Part shown: positions 12,108 to 22,615 of the stretch, piece by piece
Layout: each line of letters begins with the position of its first letter
How positions within the stretch are numbered: position 1 is the first letter of the stretch
Assembly (NCBI RefSeq): GCF_019059575.1
Contig: NW_024883002.1
Location: 1-64,000, forward strand
DNA length: 64,000 nt
Origin: Amphibalanus amphitrite
Taxonomy: Eukaryota > Arthropoda > Thecostraca > Balanomorpha > Balanidae
Direction: 5' to 3'
Notes under the pieces: model-generated
The model's input: the letters and a program-made list of their open reading frames with translations, nothing else
What the model was told of the DNA's origin: nothing
The model's database searches: none
Position numbers and translations under genes: made by a program

Positions 12108-12277
12108 TCATGACGAGCCATCAGACGACTGGAGGATTGAACGCTCGTAGGCTTCACACAAATCGAGCACCTTCTCCAGGGTGAGGGCACCGTCTTGCAG
12201 GAACTTCGCTAGATGATGATGCAGGATCTGTTCCACCACGAGGTATCTGATCGTCTTATCTTCAATCGTCCTGAAGT
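12108..12277 (-). pseudogene. Gypsy-like gag, downstream part
   Basis: The - strand reads an IEDK..LVVEQILHHH..FLQDGALTLEKVLDLCEAYE stretch, typical of the end of a Ty3/gypsy capsid domain. It is the continuation of the gag fragment at 13351-13532 and is separated from it by the LINE insertion. The repeated TTCAGGACGAT bases at both edges mark the break. Confidence 0.75.
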
Positions 12278-13350
12278 TGTTGCTCTTGTTCTCCGCGGGT
12301 CGGCTCATGGCCGGCCGTAGCCCAACGGCTCTCGGTGACTGAGGTAGCCGCGGCTGAAGGCCGCCACGACACCGCCGTCCCAAAGCTGCGTAGGGTCCGA
12401 TCATATGTTTCCGAGTAGTTGGAGCCTCGCTCCGGCCAAGCATGGGCACCCGAGCAACACGCGCTCCGGTGTGTCCGGACCCTCGCGGCACACCAGGCAG
12501 CGCGCCACTGCACTGGGCAGGCCAGGTCGCTGCACTGTGGACACTCGCGCTCGGGGTGGCGTCCGATCCTGCGCAGATAACTCTACGAGTGGCTCCAGTG
12601 TCCCGCCCGCAGCTGGTGGACGTTAACCGCCTCGTCCCGAGACACCAGAAGCACCGGCATCGGCATCCGGTCTCCCATAATGTTTTTTGAAGATGCTGTC
12701 TGTCCAGCTGCGATGCCATGCCTTGGTGGCGGAGCGGCCAAGGCTGACAGCCTTCACGAAATTAATTCGTATATGATTGTCCAATTCAATTGTCCAATTC
12801 AAACAATCAGCCTTTACGAAGCAGCGGACGTCCATCGGGACGGCGGCTTGCGACATGCTGGAGGCCACTTTAGCCAGCACGTCCACCCTTTCGTTGCCGG
12901 GTATTCCGCAGTGTGCCGGGATCCACTGTATGAGGACTCGGAGTCAGGAGCAGTCGCCATACGGCGGCACCGAGTGCCGTCGGTCGTCTGACTCCCAGCA
13001 CCACTCGCCAGCGTGGCGAGCGCCGCCTGCGAGTCTGAGCAGACGATGACTGGGCTCTCCGCCGGGCCGCCTTCCAGCTGTAGCAGCATCTCCAGAGCCC
13101 CGCGGATCGTCACCAGCTTAGCGCGGGTACTGCTGCATATCTTGACTGCGGGGGCTCGGAGCTCGTGTTCCTCGCCCGAGGGGAGGATTATCAACGCTTC
13201 ACTCCCTCTGGCTGAGACACCTCCCTCCGCCGAGCCGTCGCTCCATACCTACACGGCGTCGTCTGGAAGGGTGGCCAGATGTTCCTCCGTTTCCGAGCGC
13301 CGGACGTCGGCTGGTGCTGTGCGGCTGATGTGGCTGCCGATGTCTAATTT
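12278..13350 (-). mobile_element. 5'-truncated LINE (RNase H plus C-terminal Zn motif) in gag
   Basis: Flanked by a 13-bp direct repeat ATCGTCCTGAAGT (12265-12277 and 13351-13363), the target-site duplication. The - strand shows an RNase H-like domain (WSDGSA near 13240, STRAKLVTIRGALEML and VIVCSDSQAALATL at ~13020-13130), then a C-terminal CLVCREGPDTPE..GCPCLAGA motif (~12410-12490). These are typical of RNase H-bearing LINEs of the R1/Jockey/I group. Frameshifts and a stop before SDGSA show it is dead on arrival or decayed. Confidence 0.8.
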
Positions 13351-13532
13351 ATCGTCCTGAAGTAACATATATTGGCTAGTGCTCGCAAAGCGGACACATA
13401 TTCTGTAGTAGTCTCACCAGGCTGTTGGCCTCTCCGACGGAAGATGAGATGCTCTACCGCAACACTGTTTGGACGCTCTAGGTAGGCCCGTTTACCCGGT
13501 TGATGCCCGCTAAGCAGTGCTGAACTAAACAA
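13351..13532 (-). pseudogene. Gypsy-like gag, upstream part
   Basis: The - strand encodes a capsid-like segment containing FRRRGQQPGETTTEYVSALR, the standard Ty3/gypsy gag signature around a Q-x-PGE core. It ends where the LINE fragment was inserted. No LTR could be recognised on either side. Confidence 0.75.
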
Positions 13533-13977
13533 CCATGTCTGCTATTTATCACTAAATCACCCGGAGCAGACGAAAGTATATCATGCGGGTATAACAGATG
13601 TAAAGTCGGTATCACACCGGGCGTCAGTGTTTCCGAATAAGTATGTAATTAGAAAGTTAACTCTTTGAAACAAAGGTGATGGCCTGAGGTTAAATATTTT
13701 GTGCTGTGAGAAAATCATTTAAAGCAACCAGTAATTGGTTGTGTTTTACCTTTTTGTCTATCAGGAAGTTCGTCAACGGTGTCACAATAGAATAATTTTC
13801 ACCTTTGACAACGTGTATAACTGTAGGGCGGCCCATTACCTGACTAGAAAGGTTGTGAATGCACCCTTGTCCTTCCATCGATGTATTGTGATTGGAAGAG
13901 CGTCACGGCGCTGGTAAAAAACTTGCCTCAGGCTAGTCAAGGCGTATAACAGGGTTAACATTTCTTTATTTTTTCAG

Positions 13978-14153
13978 AGCGATATGTAAAGTGGTCTGTG
14001 CCCGAAGTGCAGAGACTGCGGGCGATACTGAAAGCCCGCGGTGGGCGGGTACCCAGTATGGATGACCTCAGAGACCTGTACAAGAGGGAGCCGTTCAACG
14101 GCCATAATCTGAATGACATAAGATGCAAGATGTACAAACTTAAACAGAAGGCA
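13978..14153 (+). CDS. Exon 4, Myb/SANT-like tail
   Basis: Acceptor TTATTTTTTCAG ends at 13977 and donor GTAAGT starts at 14154. In phase with exon 3 it encodes 58 residues: a basic start, WSVPEVQRLRAIL, then LNDIRCKMYKLKQKA. The spaced Trp and hydrophobic pattern resembles the small Myb/SANT-like domain that follows the recombinase region in related animal proteins. It ends in phase 0. Confidence 0.7.
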
Positions 14154-14239
14154 GTAAGTATTGACAATGTATTGATGCACTTCTTTGTACTTGGCGCGTA
14201 TGTTTGTTGCGATGCGCTATATTCGGTTGCTTATTTTAG

Positions 14240-14254
14240 GCGTGCAAGGGATGA
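14240..14254 (+). CDS. Exon 5, terminal four codons and stop
   Basis: After an 86-nt intron ending TTGCTTATTTTAG (14239), phase 0 reads Ala-Cys-Lys-Gly then TGA at 14252-14254. If intron 4 is retained the frame runs on to a stop at 14291 instead. With all five exons the protein is 768 aa (or 743 with the shorter exon 2). Confidence 0.5.
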   Translation, partial: ACKG

Positions 14255-14717
14255 TTCCTCCTTGATACTAACTGAGTCAATCGTCAGTTAGTTCTTCAAT
14301 GTTCATTGTCATAACTATGTAAGTGTGGATAAGGTGACCTATTTTTGAGTTCATAGAACTGGAGCCAGCAGAGCTCCAACCGCATTTTTTTACTTCAATA
14401 AGCCAAATTCCAGCGGTATTAACCCTCGCCGGACCTATTGGTTTTCTACATACGCGCCGGCCGAGGGGGGTACGACCCCCTCGCCGTTTCGCCCCTGGTG
14501 GAGCTAGCGCGTCGCTGAAAAAACGCTTTTGAAAACCGTAATAGGCTCAATATTGTATTTCCTTCACATAGCTCCATGACTCCGTCCGATTTCACGGCGT
14601 AACTAACATCAGTTCGGTGGTCCCTGCCCTCAGGAGTGAGCTGCTGGAGCGGCCGGGCCGGGCTGTTCTGGGTTGGGTCCGGACGGGACTTGGGGACCGG
14701 CGCCGCCCGCGGCGTCA

Positions 14718-14842
14718 AATACATGTGTCTGCCCGCGCCCCGATGCCGCCCGCGGCGACAATACATGTGTCTGCCCGCGCCCCGATGCCGCCCGCGGCGA
14801 CAATACATGTGCCTGCCCGCGCCCCGATGCCGCCCGCGACGT
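14718..14842. repeat. 42-bp tandem repeat, three units
   Basis: Three head-to-tail units containing ACATGTGTCTGCCCGCGCCC and CGATGCCGCCCGCGGCGACA. The last differs by a few bases. Reading frames through it on both strands are by-products. Confidence 0.9.
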
Positions 14843-15007
14843 CAGCAGTGCTCTCTGTGGCAGCCAGTGAACAGCCGCCACATGGCCTATGTCAGGATCG
14901 CTCGAGGCGCTGCAGTAGGTCCTGCTGGCCGTGTCCGGTGTTTGGTTGTCAAGCTCTGAAGCACCGTTTTTGTTGAGTTTGGTTATCAAGCTCAGAAGTC
15001 AGAGGCA

Positions 15008-15177
15008 CCGTTTTTGCTGCGTGATACCGATGGCACGGACGCATGTACCATGTTCGGTTGTGTCTCGTGTGCCTGGTGTAAGTCTAGTGATTGTGTTGAT
15101 CCGATCGAGTCTGTGCTAGGGTCCAGTGGCAGCGCCCGATGCCGTCGGTCCATGTGTGGTCGGCAAAGGGTGGCCAG
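15008..15177. repeat. Direct repeat, copy 1 (partner 15484-15650)
   Basis: A ~170-bp block starting CACCGTTTTTG and ending GGCAAAGGGTGGCCAG is repeated at 15484-15650. The 3' ~100 bp is nearly identical; the 5' part has small deletions. A related upstream block (14650-14710) recurs at 15375-15450, so the region grew by segmental duplication. Confidence 0.85.
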
Positions 15178-15483
15178 CGGCCTAGCGTACGTCGGAGTCG
15201 TGAGCGTCAAGATGGCGTGTGAAGTGTGTATGGGTTGTTGTGTATCTCGATAACGTGTTTCCTCATAATGGTTTCGATGCTGTAAGTTCTCGTAAGTCCG
15301 TTGTCATCAGTTGTTCTCTGGTGTCCGTCCTTCCCTGTTCGGCACTGGCAGCGGTGCCCGGTGATAGGGCTGAATCGGGCCGGGGGCTGGGCTGTGCTGG
15401 GTTGGGTCCGGATGGGACTCGCGGCCCGGAGCCGCCCGCGGCGTCAGTAAGTACATACATTGAGTTTTACATTGAGACAGAAG

Positions 15484-15650
15484 CACCGTTTTTGTTGAGT
15501 GACACCGATGGCACGGACTTGAGTACCATGATCCGTTGTGTGTTGTGTGCCTGGTGTAAGATTGTGTTGATCCGATCGAGTCTGTGCTAGGGTCCAGTGG
15601 CAGCGCCCGATGCCGTCGGTCCATGTGTGGTCGGCAAAGGGTGGCCAGTC
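15484..15650. repeat. Direct repeat, copy 2 (partner 15008-15177)
   Basis: Second copy of the block described at 15008-15177, with a shortened middle (GTGTAAGATTGTGTTGATCC). Confidence 0.85.
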
Positions 15651-15741
15651 CGGCAGCTGCATTTTTGTGTCCTTATTGAAATACACTGTCAGTCGTCAGA
15701 AAATGAACCTTTTTGCACCGTAGCGGCATGCTGCCGTTGGC

Positions 15742-15895
15742 GTGACGCTGCACATGTCCACACGGAGCCCGTCGGTGGGCGAGCTGCAGGCGGGGCTGGC
15801 GCTGACGGGCGGCGCCAGCCCGCGGCTCGACGGCGCGCTGGCCGACCGGCTCGGCTCCTGCCGGACGCCGCTGGTGGCCTCTCAACTGCTCTGCG
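15742..15895 (+). other. GC-rich open segment of unknown origin
   Basis: A short, very GC-rich stretch encodes STRSPSVGELQAGLALTG and ends at VASQLLC before AT-richer repeats begin. Base composition differs sharply from the DNA on either side and looks exon-like, but there are no convincing splice sites and the family is not recognised. It could be captured host sequence or GC-rich repeat debris. Confidence 0.3.
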
Positions 15896-16340
15896 CCGTT
15901 GCATACCCGTTATTGTCCATTATGTTTTACCGTTCGTGTCTGATTCTGGTCTCCATGGTTGATCCTATGTCGTTCGTGCCAGGTTATGGTAACGTTCTTT
16001 CCTGATGTACATACCATCGCGCCATATTCTGGAACCGTTCGTGCCTGGTGACGGTACGCTCTCCAGTCCAAAATGGTGCCGTTTGTACCAGGTTCTGGTG
16101 CCGGGTCTCATAACTGTTCGTGTTAGATTACGGTAGTTACTAGTTATGCTTGACTGTTCTGTAGTTCGAGCCTGAATTGCCTCACCATTTGTACCAGCTT
16201 ATGGTGCTGAGCCTGACGCTGATGCCGTTCGTTCCAGCATTGGATCCCGTTCGTGATATACAGTTGCGCCAAATTCTGGTCCTGCTCGTGCCCGATTTTG
16301 GCCACATCCGTGCCAACGATTATCTCAGTTGGACTTTATC
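15895..16340. repeat. Degenerate CGTTCGTGCC-type tandem repeat
   Basis: Phrases like CCGTTCGTGCCTGGT and GTTCGTGCCAGGTTATGGT recur at about 40-55 bp intervals with much divergence. No coding signal. Confidence 0.6.
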
Positions 16341-16902
16341 GTCATATTGCCTTCATTATTGACCGCAGAAATGGTCCATTGAACTTCGGCACCTTACAAA
16401 CATTTTATTTGTATGTGCTTGGATTGAATTTATGTGATTTGATTGATTTTATTTATCTTGGATTGAAGCACGCTTTACTCCACTTCGAATGGCGTATCGC
16501 CTCTCTCGTTACACATGGGCTCGCGTCGTTTTTTTTTTCAGCGTGACATTGACCTTGACCTTTGATTTTGAGCACATTTTCGAAATCCTCAGGTTCTCTT
16601 CTTTCGTTTGACACCCAATTTTTCCGGTTTGATGCTGCCTGCGGCCTGCCGTCCTCTAGAAGGCTTACTTTGAGATCACTACACATGTGCCGGTTTTTGC
16701 CTTTGACCTTGACCTCTGACCTTGAAAATTGACCTGAGGTCAAAATTTTAGGTGCTTTAGAATCGTCTCGTAAGGACCTTTCGTTTGGTATCGCTTCTGT
16801 TACCGTAGCTCCCTTATTTACGGAGTTAGACAGGGGGGGGGGGCGAAAAACGCCCCCCGGGCTGCGGTGGTTGGGATTACCCCCCGGGCCCGGCCGGGTT
16901 AA

Positions 16903-19485
16903 GGTGTAGACCTCGAGTCAAGGTCAGGTCATGGAGCCCCTCAGGCCTCAAGTCACGAAGTTGATCAAAGGATATCATATTGCATAGCATTCGATTCTGC
17001 AGGTCTTCCCGAGTCCAATGGTGTCTTTCCCGACTCTCTACTTAAATTTGATCGGGAGTTATTGACGAAAAACTCTTATGACCCTAGTGACGTCGTAAAT
17101 GACGTCACGCAAGGTCAACAATGCAATAGTGAAGCATCGGACCTTGCAAGGAGTGCATGAAATCACGATTCCATGCAGGGACGTACCCAACGGGGGGCGT
17201 CCGCCCCCCCCCCTTGGGTTTTTTAGGAGGCCCCAGATGGAATCAGGGCCCCGTGGGCCGAAGGTCCACGTTGGTTAAAATCACGTCGGAGGCGAACGAA
17301 ATTCACGGGAATCCCCCCCCCCAAAAAAAAAACACGTCAGGACAATCAGGGCCCTCTGACCAGCCTGACAAGTGACAGCTAGGGTCCTTCTTACTTCCTG
17401 GGGCCTCCTGTGAATAACCGTTAGTGTCTGTGTCTGACCGCTAGGGCCCCTCTGACTCCTCAGTAGAGAGGAGGCCTCTGAAGGTAGGAGGCCCTCTGTA
17501 AAGAGGAGACCCTCTGTAGAAAGGAGGCCCCCTGTAGAGAGGAGGCCCCTTTAGAGAGGAGACCCTCTGTAGAAAGGAGCCCACCCGGGATTCCTCCGCC
17601 CCCATCCCTTGGCAAAATTCTAGGTATGCGCCTGATTCCATGTGCTTGGGATAGTTTTAGATCATTCCCGGCGCCAAAATAGCAGTTTTCATATTTACCC
17701 ATTGACTTAATAATGGTGAGGTCACGTAACCGACCTAACCACGTGTGACCTTTAGGAAAAGATCAGAGATATATACAAGTTGTGAGACCTCTGAAGGTCT
17801 CACAGATAAAACTTACATCTTCGTAAGTTTCATCTCCCTGTGAAAGTTCCTCTAGCACTGAGGGCGTTGCGAAGTTGCGACATCTGAGGACCGTGCATAG
17901 GTTCACTTATGTTATAGGTCACGTCACTGACCTGACCTGAGCTGAAAATACGGCTGATCTCACAAGATCCGGCTTGAGTCAAAGGTCAGGTATGCCAAGT
18001 TTCAGCTCTCCATCGCGGGCGTGTTCCGAGCTATTGCCAAAAAAAAGTATGGGGGCGGCACCCGCCCCCCCCCCCCCTTGGCCGGCGAGTGCTCGTCTTC
18101 GACTATTAATTGATGGGAACATATGCCACAATATGCGAATAAACGTAAGATAAGCACCGAATCTGTCCATCGTGCACCTGATAGGTACACCTCAAGAATT
18201 ATTGCATGTCCGTCCCTCCAGCATCTCAACCTCCGTGCCTCACCGGCGAGCGACGCAGCGATTCAATCCATGAAGGAACATATCCGAATTTTTTCTTCCT
18301 AGATAGGCAAAACCTTTCATTAAAAGATGCACAAGTTTATTGCAACATCCTAGATGATGCAATAAATCGAGGCAAAAATGTTGCGATAAACATGTTGCGA
18401 TAAATTGAAATTTGTTCATCTTGTGTTACGATAAACGCGAGAAACTAGTATATATGTCTGTACCACCACAGCCTATACTATTTTTATATGGAGTCCTTCA
18501 TTTGATGAAAGATTAACATACTTGATATACTCGTTACAAATCAAGACAAACACTAAAAAAGTTATTACTCACTCAAAAAACATTGTGAACGCTTAGCAGG
18601 TGGCAAACATGACATACAGCAGCAGCACAGCAGTGACAAACAACAGGTGACGAACACGAGCACTGGTAACCGGTCTAACCCCAGTTCTAACACGTCGAAC
18701 CCCAATTTTCCTCTGCAGCAGGAGTCTGTTCAGCAGATTGAGAACGACGGCTTTGCTGTAGTCTCCCTACAGCTGGTCCCGCCTTCTGTTCGGTAGTGCC
18801 CTGGAACCACAACTCGAGTCTCTTTCTGGCTGTTTCAGACACATCTTAGCGGTCAGCTGCCGCTGAGAGCCACCTTGCTATGATCCATGTCCCAGCGCAT
18901 CTCCAGGAATTCTGCGGCTGTGGACAAAAACAAAAATATGTGCACTTGTAGGTATGTCAATCAGGTTTTACAGCTAGCTACTACATGGAATGTCCTTATA
19001 TTATAGAAACTTCAGCTTACGCTGAAACATGTATGCCATTTTATGAAATTACACTTATTTATAACTTTTTTCCCCACGAAAAGTGCTTAGAAATTGAATG
19101 TGATATACTTTGAATAGTTAATTAAAACAGGAAATAAAAATTCAATAATTAAATTTGTATTTCTAAACATTTCTCATTCCAGGAAAAGTCATTAGGTAAT
19201 AAATGTTTTACGTCTATATTACGCCTTACGAAGTTCTTCGCGAAAGCACTTGACAGATAAATGAACGCCGTTTGACAATTAAAATCGGTGGCTAGTTTAT
19301 CAAGATAACAATGAAGTCCCTTTCACAAGCAGAGCTGTGTAGTAGAGCTGCTGAAGCAGGCTTTTTCCGAAGACAGAAAATGGAGTGCGAGAGCCTATTC
19401 AAAATCCATGTCATTTATTACAATCGCGTCAATCGTTCGCACATCCCTGTAAGCGGTTGATGCGATCGTGATTTCATGTATTTAA
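16903..19485. other. Intergenic region with MITE debris
   Basis: No gene found. Scattered TGACCT/AGGTCA hexamers (16915-16935, 17720-17760, 17915-17945) and G-run/C-run stretches (17190-17215, 18046-18078) are debris of the TTAA element class. 18080-19485 is AT-rich and shows no coding, RNA or repeat feature that I could support. Confidence 0.6.
17460..17585. repeat. ~20-25-bp purine-rich tandem repeat
   Basis: Variants of CTGTAGAGAGGAGGCC and CTGTAGAAAGGAGACC repeat about six times. The - strand ORF through it is repetitive and not a gene. Confidence 0.8.
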
Positions 19486-19489
19486 TTAA

Positions 19490-21345
19490 CCCTATTAGTG
19501 GCAGGCTCCTGGCTACCCCATATTAGTGGCAGGGGGGGGGGGCTGTTTACGACCCCCCCTTGATATCTCGAGATCTAACCGGCCGATTTTCAAAATTCAA
19601 ACGGCATTCGATTTGGCTCAACGAGATCTACATTTCTAAAAAAAATAAAATTAAAAAATGTCAATAGGGGGGTAGAGGGGGGTAAAAACGGGCAAATTGC
19701 AGATACATTTTAGACTGTTTATCACGGCCAGGTTTCTGAACCAATCTTAACGCAACTTTTGCCGATCGATAGAGACTGAACCAGGAATTCACATGGATCC
19801 TAAAAATATGCATTTTCAAAAATCATAGGCGGATACAGATCATTGAGATTGGGGGTAGGGTAAGGGCGGGTAAGAGTACGCGGGCGATAAGAGTACGCAT
19901 CAGCTGTTTCGGTTGCTTAGCAACGCGGGTTTGTCGAGTTCATGAAGTGACATGAAGCCGCCAGTGCGTGCATGTCACCAACGGAACGTGGGCGTTGAGC
20001 GGCGACGCTGTTGAGTTTAAGGCGATGAATATTATTTTCGAGCGTTATGATATTATTATGATATGGTACAATAATTTTGATACTTGGCAGTTGAGACAAG
20101 GTACATTTCCGTGATTGTTGTGGGAAACTTGTGAGGTTATCTGGGGAAATACTGTACAGTGCAATATTCTGTTTGCGAAGCTTTGCACAACGTTTCGGGG
20201 TTGTTTTGTGCGCGAATTGCATGTACGGTAAGAGGACGCACTGTTCAGGAGGGTAAGAGTACGCAGAATGATACATTAAATCGAATATACAGAAATATAG
20301 AATTATTAATCTATCGCTCAATGACGATTGTTTTGTAGGTATATCATCAATGGAGCACTGTGATGCAGATGCGTACCCGAAATACTTCCAAATACGAGTT
20401 ATTCTCCTTTTTGATTGTGCATTTTTTTAAGAAACACACGACATGATTATTTCCTGATTTATAGACTTGAAAGATTTATTTTATGTTTTTCGTTTTGGAT
20501 ACTAGAATTAACTTAAATGCCTTCTGAGTTTGAAGTTAAGCATTTGGACAGTGCAAGCTGCATAGGTGTGTGTTCATATGCTTGCGTACTCCACCCGCCT
20601 GGCGTGCGTACTCTTACACACCCCATATGGTAAGAGTACGCAAGTGCAACGGTTCAGAAAATGTCAGTTTTAGACCACTTCCATTTACGCTGAAGGATCG
20701 TTGCCCCATGGGTTGATGGCTAATTCAATGAACTTTAATATTCCCTATTTGCGATTTCTTTCCTTCAAATATTTAACAAATGAGAGCAAGAAATCCACTA
20801 AGTGCGTACTCTTATACGACTTCACCCTACACGAAAAGTATAGTAAATAAGGTTTTTGTTGGTACTGTTTCTAAAAAGGGTGGCAATGGTCTTGTTATGT
20901 TACAATTTTCTTATGAGAGAACGACTAAAATTGTATTGGTCATGCATAGGCGGTGTCAGGGCACTTATGTTGGGAGGTAAAAAATAACCCCCCCCCCTTT
21001 TTGGACGCCTGGATCCGCCTATTATAGCAAAAACGTGTCAAAAGAGGATGCACAATAACTTTGTATATGTTATCACATGATACCTTTCATTCGCTGTTCG
21101 TAAAACTGGTGCAGCATCGTGATCTTCGCCCAAATGACTCGCTTCACGAATAGGACCCCCAATTCCCAGTGCTCTGGAGCCGCCCCTGGTAAAGTTATGA
21201 ACTTGAAATTTTCAGGGAATGTGCCCAATTTAGTTTTAGGAAAAGTCAGAAAATTTCAGCATCGTAGCTTCAGCGGTTTCGGAGATATTCCCGAAAAACC
21301 TGAGGGGTGGATAAAAACAACCCCCCCCCCCTGCCACTAATAGGG
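19490..21345. mobile_element. TTAA-flanked element with perfect 16-bp TIRs, 1856 bp
   Basis: TIRs are CCCTATTAGTGGCAGG at 19490 and its exact reverse complement ending at 21345, between TTAA at 19486-19489 and 21346-21349. Near the left end is a G-run, spacer, C-run (19529-19558); the right end has C-runs (20988-20999 and 21321-21331). No transposase frame. GGTAAGAGTACGC and its reverse complement recur inside. Confidence 0.9.
19860..20825. repeat. Dispersed GTAAGAGTACGC motif, both orientations
   Basis: The core GTAAGAGTACGC (or close variants such as GTAAGAGGACGC) occurs near 19870, 19888, 20228, 20252 and 20630, and its complement GCGTACTC(TTA) near 20585, 20608 and 20803. All lie within the 19490-21345 element. 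A binding site is a guess. Confidence 0.7.
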
Positions 21346-21385
21346 TTAATGGGCTCTCGCATGAGATTTTCTGGCTGTAGAAAGA

Positions 21386-21607
21386 GTGTGTTTCAGCCTT
21401 AAGACTTGGGTGAAGGACAGATTGTTCAACAGCTCTAAGCTAACCCCCACCCCCATAAACTGCTTACCAGCTTCGCCTGAAAGTCGCTCTTCGGTTGCTC
21501 ATGCGAGCAATTACGCATTAACTCCACGCCGGGTTCATACTGCTGTTGTGGGTTCTGCCAAGTCCCGTCGGAAACCTTCCGGTCGTAACCGGCAGACGTC
21601 CCTCTAG
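21386..21607 (+). pseudogene. Possible retroelement pol C-terminal fragment
   Basis: An open frame ending in a basic Arg/Ser/Lys-rich tail (SAKSRRKPSGRNRQTSL) and a TAG at 21605. About 75 bp later a purine run (GACGGAGG) precedes TTGATGACC, and an AATAAA-containing, LTR-like stretch follows. This resembles the 3' end of an LTR retroelement, but no conserved domain is visible. Confidence 0.25.
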
Positions 21608-21682
21608 AACAGAAGCAGATGAAGCATTAGGCTGATGACATTATATTGTCCGGGCAATTTAAGGATAATCTCAGACGGAGGT

Positions 21683-21832
21683 TGATGACCTCAGTCATTT
21701 TTACGTCATATTCTGCATAATAGACAGTGATCAGGATATTGTGTGTATCGAAAGCTTTGTCTTTTACAATAAACTTGAGTTAGTATCGTCATTTTATATC
21801 CGTCATGGATTCGTTACAATTAAGTGATTTAG
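21683..21832 (+). repeat. Possible solo or partial LTR
   Basis: Begins TGATGACC after a purine-rich tract, contains CAATAAACTTGAG (polyadenylation signal) and ends CGTTACA. TG..CA ends are LTR-like, but there is no second copy in the window. Confidence 0.25.
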
Positions 21833-22290
21833 TTCATTACCAACACAGCATAGCTTCCTCGTCGAGCTGCGTCCTCCGTTGGTGCCGAGTCCAGCTTCTC
21901 ACGCACTGACCCCAGCGGTAGATCACGACTTTTGGCACTGGTCAGACAAGCGGTCACCACATCTCGCCGTTCACCGTCTTCGTTCACAGTGTAGTGTCGC
22001 CTCACTCTTCAGTGCCAACCATGGTCTGACCTGGAGCGGTACCTAGCCCACGGCTTGCTCCCACAACCGCGCGGCGCAGTGACTCTGGACCGACTTCCCC
22101 CGTTCGTCCCGTCTGACACGTCGGCACGGCCCCATTCACGATGACAGATGGCGACAGGAGACGCCCCTCAACCAGATGTGCGGGCGGAACCGACGGCGGC
22201 CGGTCGTTGCTTCCCCTCCCTCCCCTCCCCTCGCTGTGTTGAGGCGACACTGCTCCTACTGGCGGTTGGGATTCGTCTGGGGATTAAGTG
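21833..22290. other. Unassigned GC-rich stretch
   Basis: No convincing gene. Short open frames exist on both strands but lack splice or domain support. If the LTR-like segment to the left is real, this could be degraded retroelement sequence. Confidence 0.4.
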
Positions 22291-22615
22291 TAAAATCCCG
22301 AGCGGGGAATTTCAACAGTTCCCCTACTTTTCCCCAATCAAACTGTTCTAGAAAATGGGTCGGGGATAACGCACCCTTCCCCGTACGGGGAATCTGATCT
22401 TTTACCCGACCGAACCCCAACGGTGGGGTTTGATTGGGAATGCTGCTCTTTCCCCGTACGGGGATCGGTATGATTTCCCCATGTCTTTTGAACATATTAC
22501 CGATACAGTCGGGGAAGGGATGGGGAACACGGACCGTCCCCTGATCCGATAGGGGCATTGTACGTTCTCCCCAAGCTTTCCCCAACACTGTCCCCGCACT
22601 TTCCCCAACCGAATT
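22290..22615. repeat. Cluster of GGGGAA/TTCCCC motifs
   Basis: More than a dozen GGGGAA- or TTCCCC-type motifs occur in ~320 bp, including TTTCCCCGTACGGGGA palindromes near 22377 and 22450. The periodicity keeps a 126-codon - strand frame open. Probably a degenerate tandem or fold-back repeat. Confidence 0.65.

Larger units (their letters stand above)
9205..13977 (+). other. Intron 3 of the recombinase-like gene
   Basis: Starts GTAAGT and ends TTTTTTCAG. It contains the gypsy-like relic and its nested insertions (about 9.9-13.5 kb). The flanks, 9205-9880 and 13540-13970, hold no identifiable gene. 9400-9830 has short repeated phrases such as AAAACCCA..ACGTC. Confidence 0.6.
14423..16898. mobile_element. 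TTAA-flanked element with GC-rich cargo, ~2.5 kb
   Basis: TTAA at 14419-14422 and 16899-16902. Outer ends CCCTCGCCGGACC and, reverse complemented, CCCGGCCGGGCCC are imperfect TIRs. Subterminal hairpins are GGGGGGTACGACCCCC (14466-14483) and a G-run/GCGAAAAACGC/C-run (16833-16858). TGACCT clusters sit inside the right end (16550-16745). Unlike its relatives it holds about 1.7 kb of GC-rich, internally repeated DNA. Confidence 0.65.

Noticed and set aside
21683..22290. Complete LTR retrotransposon
   Set aside because: Only an LTR-like stretch and a weak C-terminal ORF are visible; no second LTR, RT or integrase nearby.
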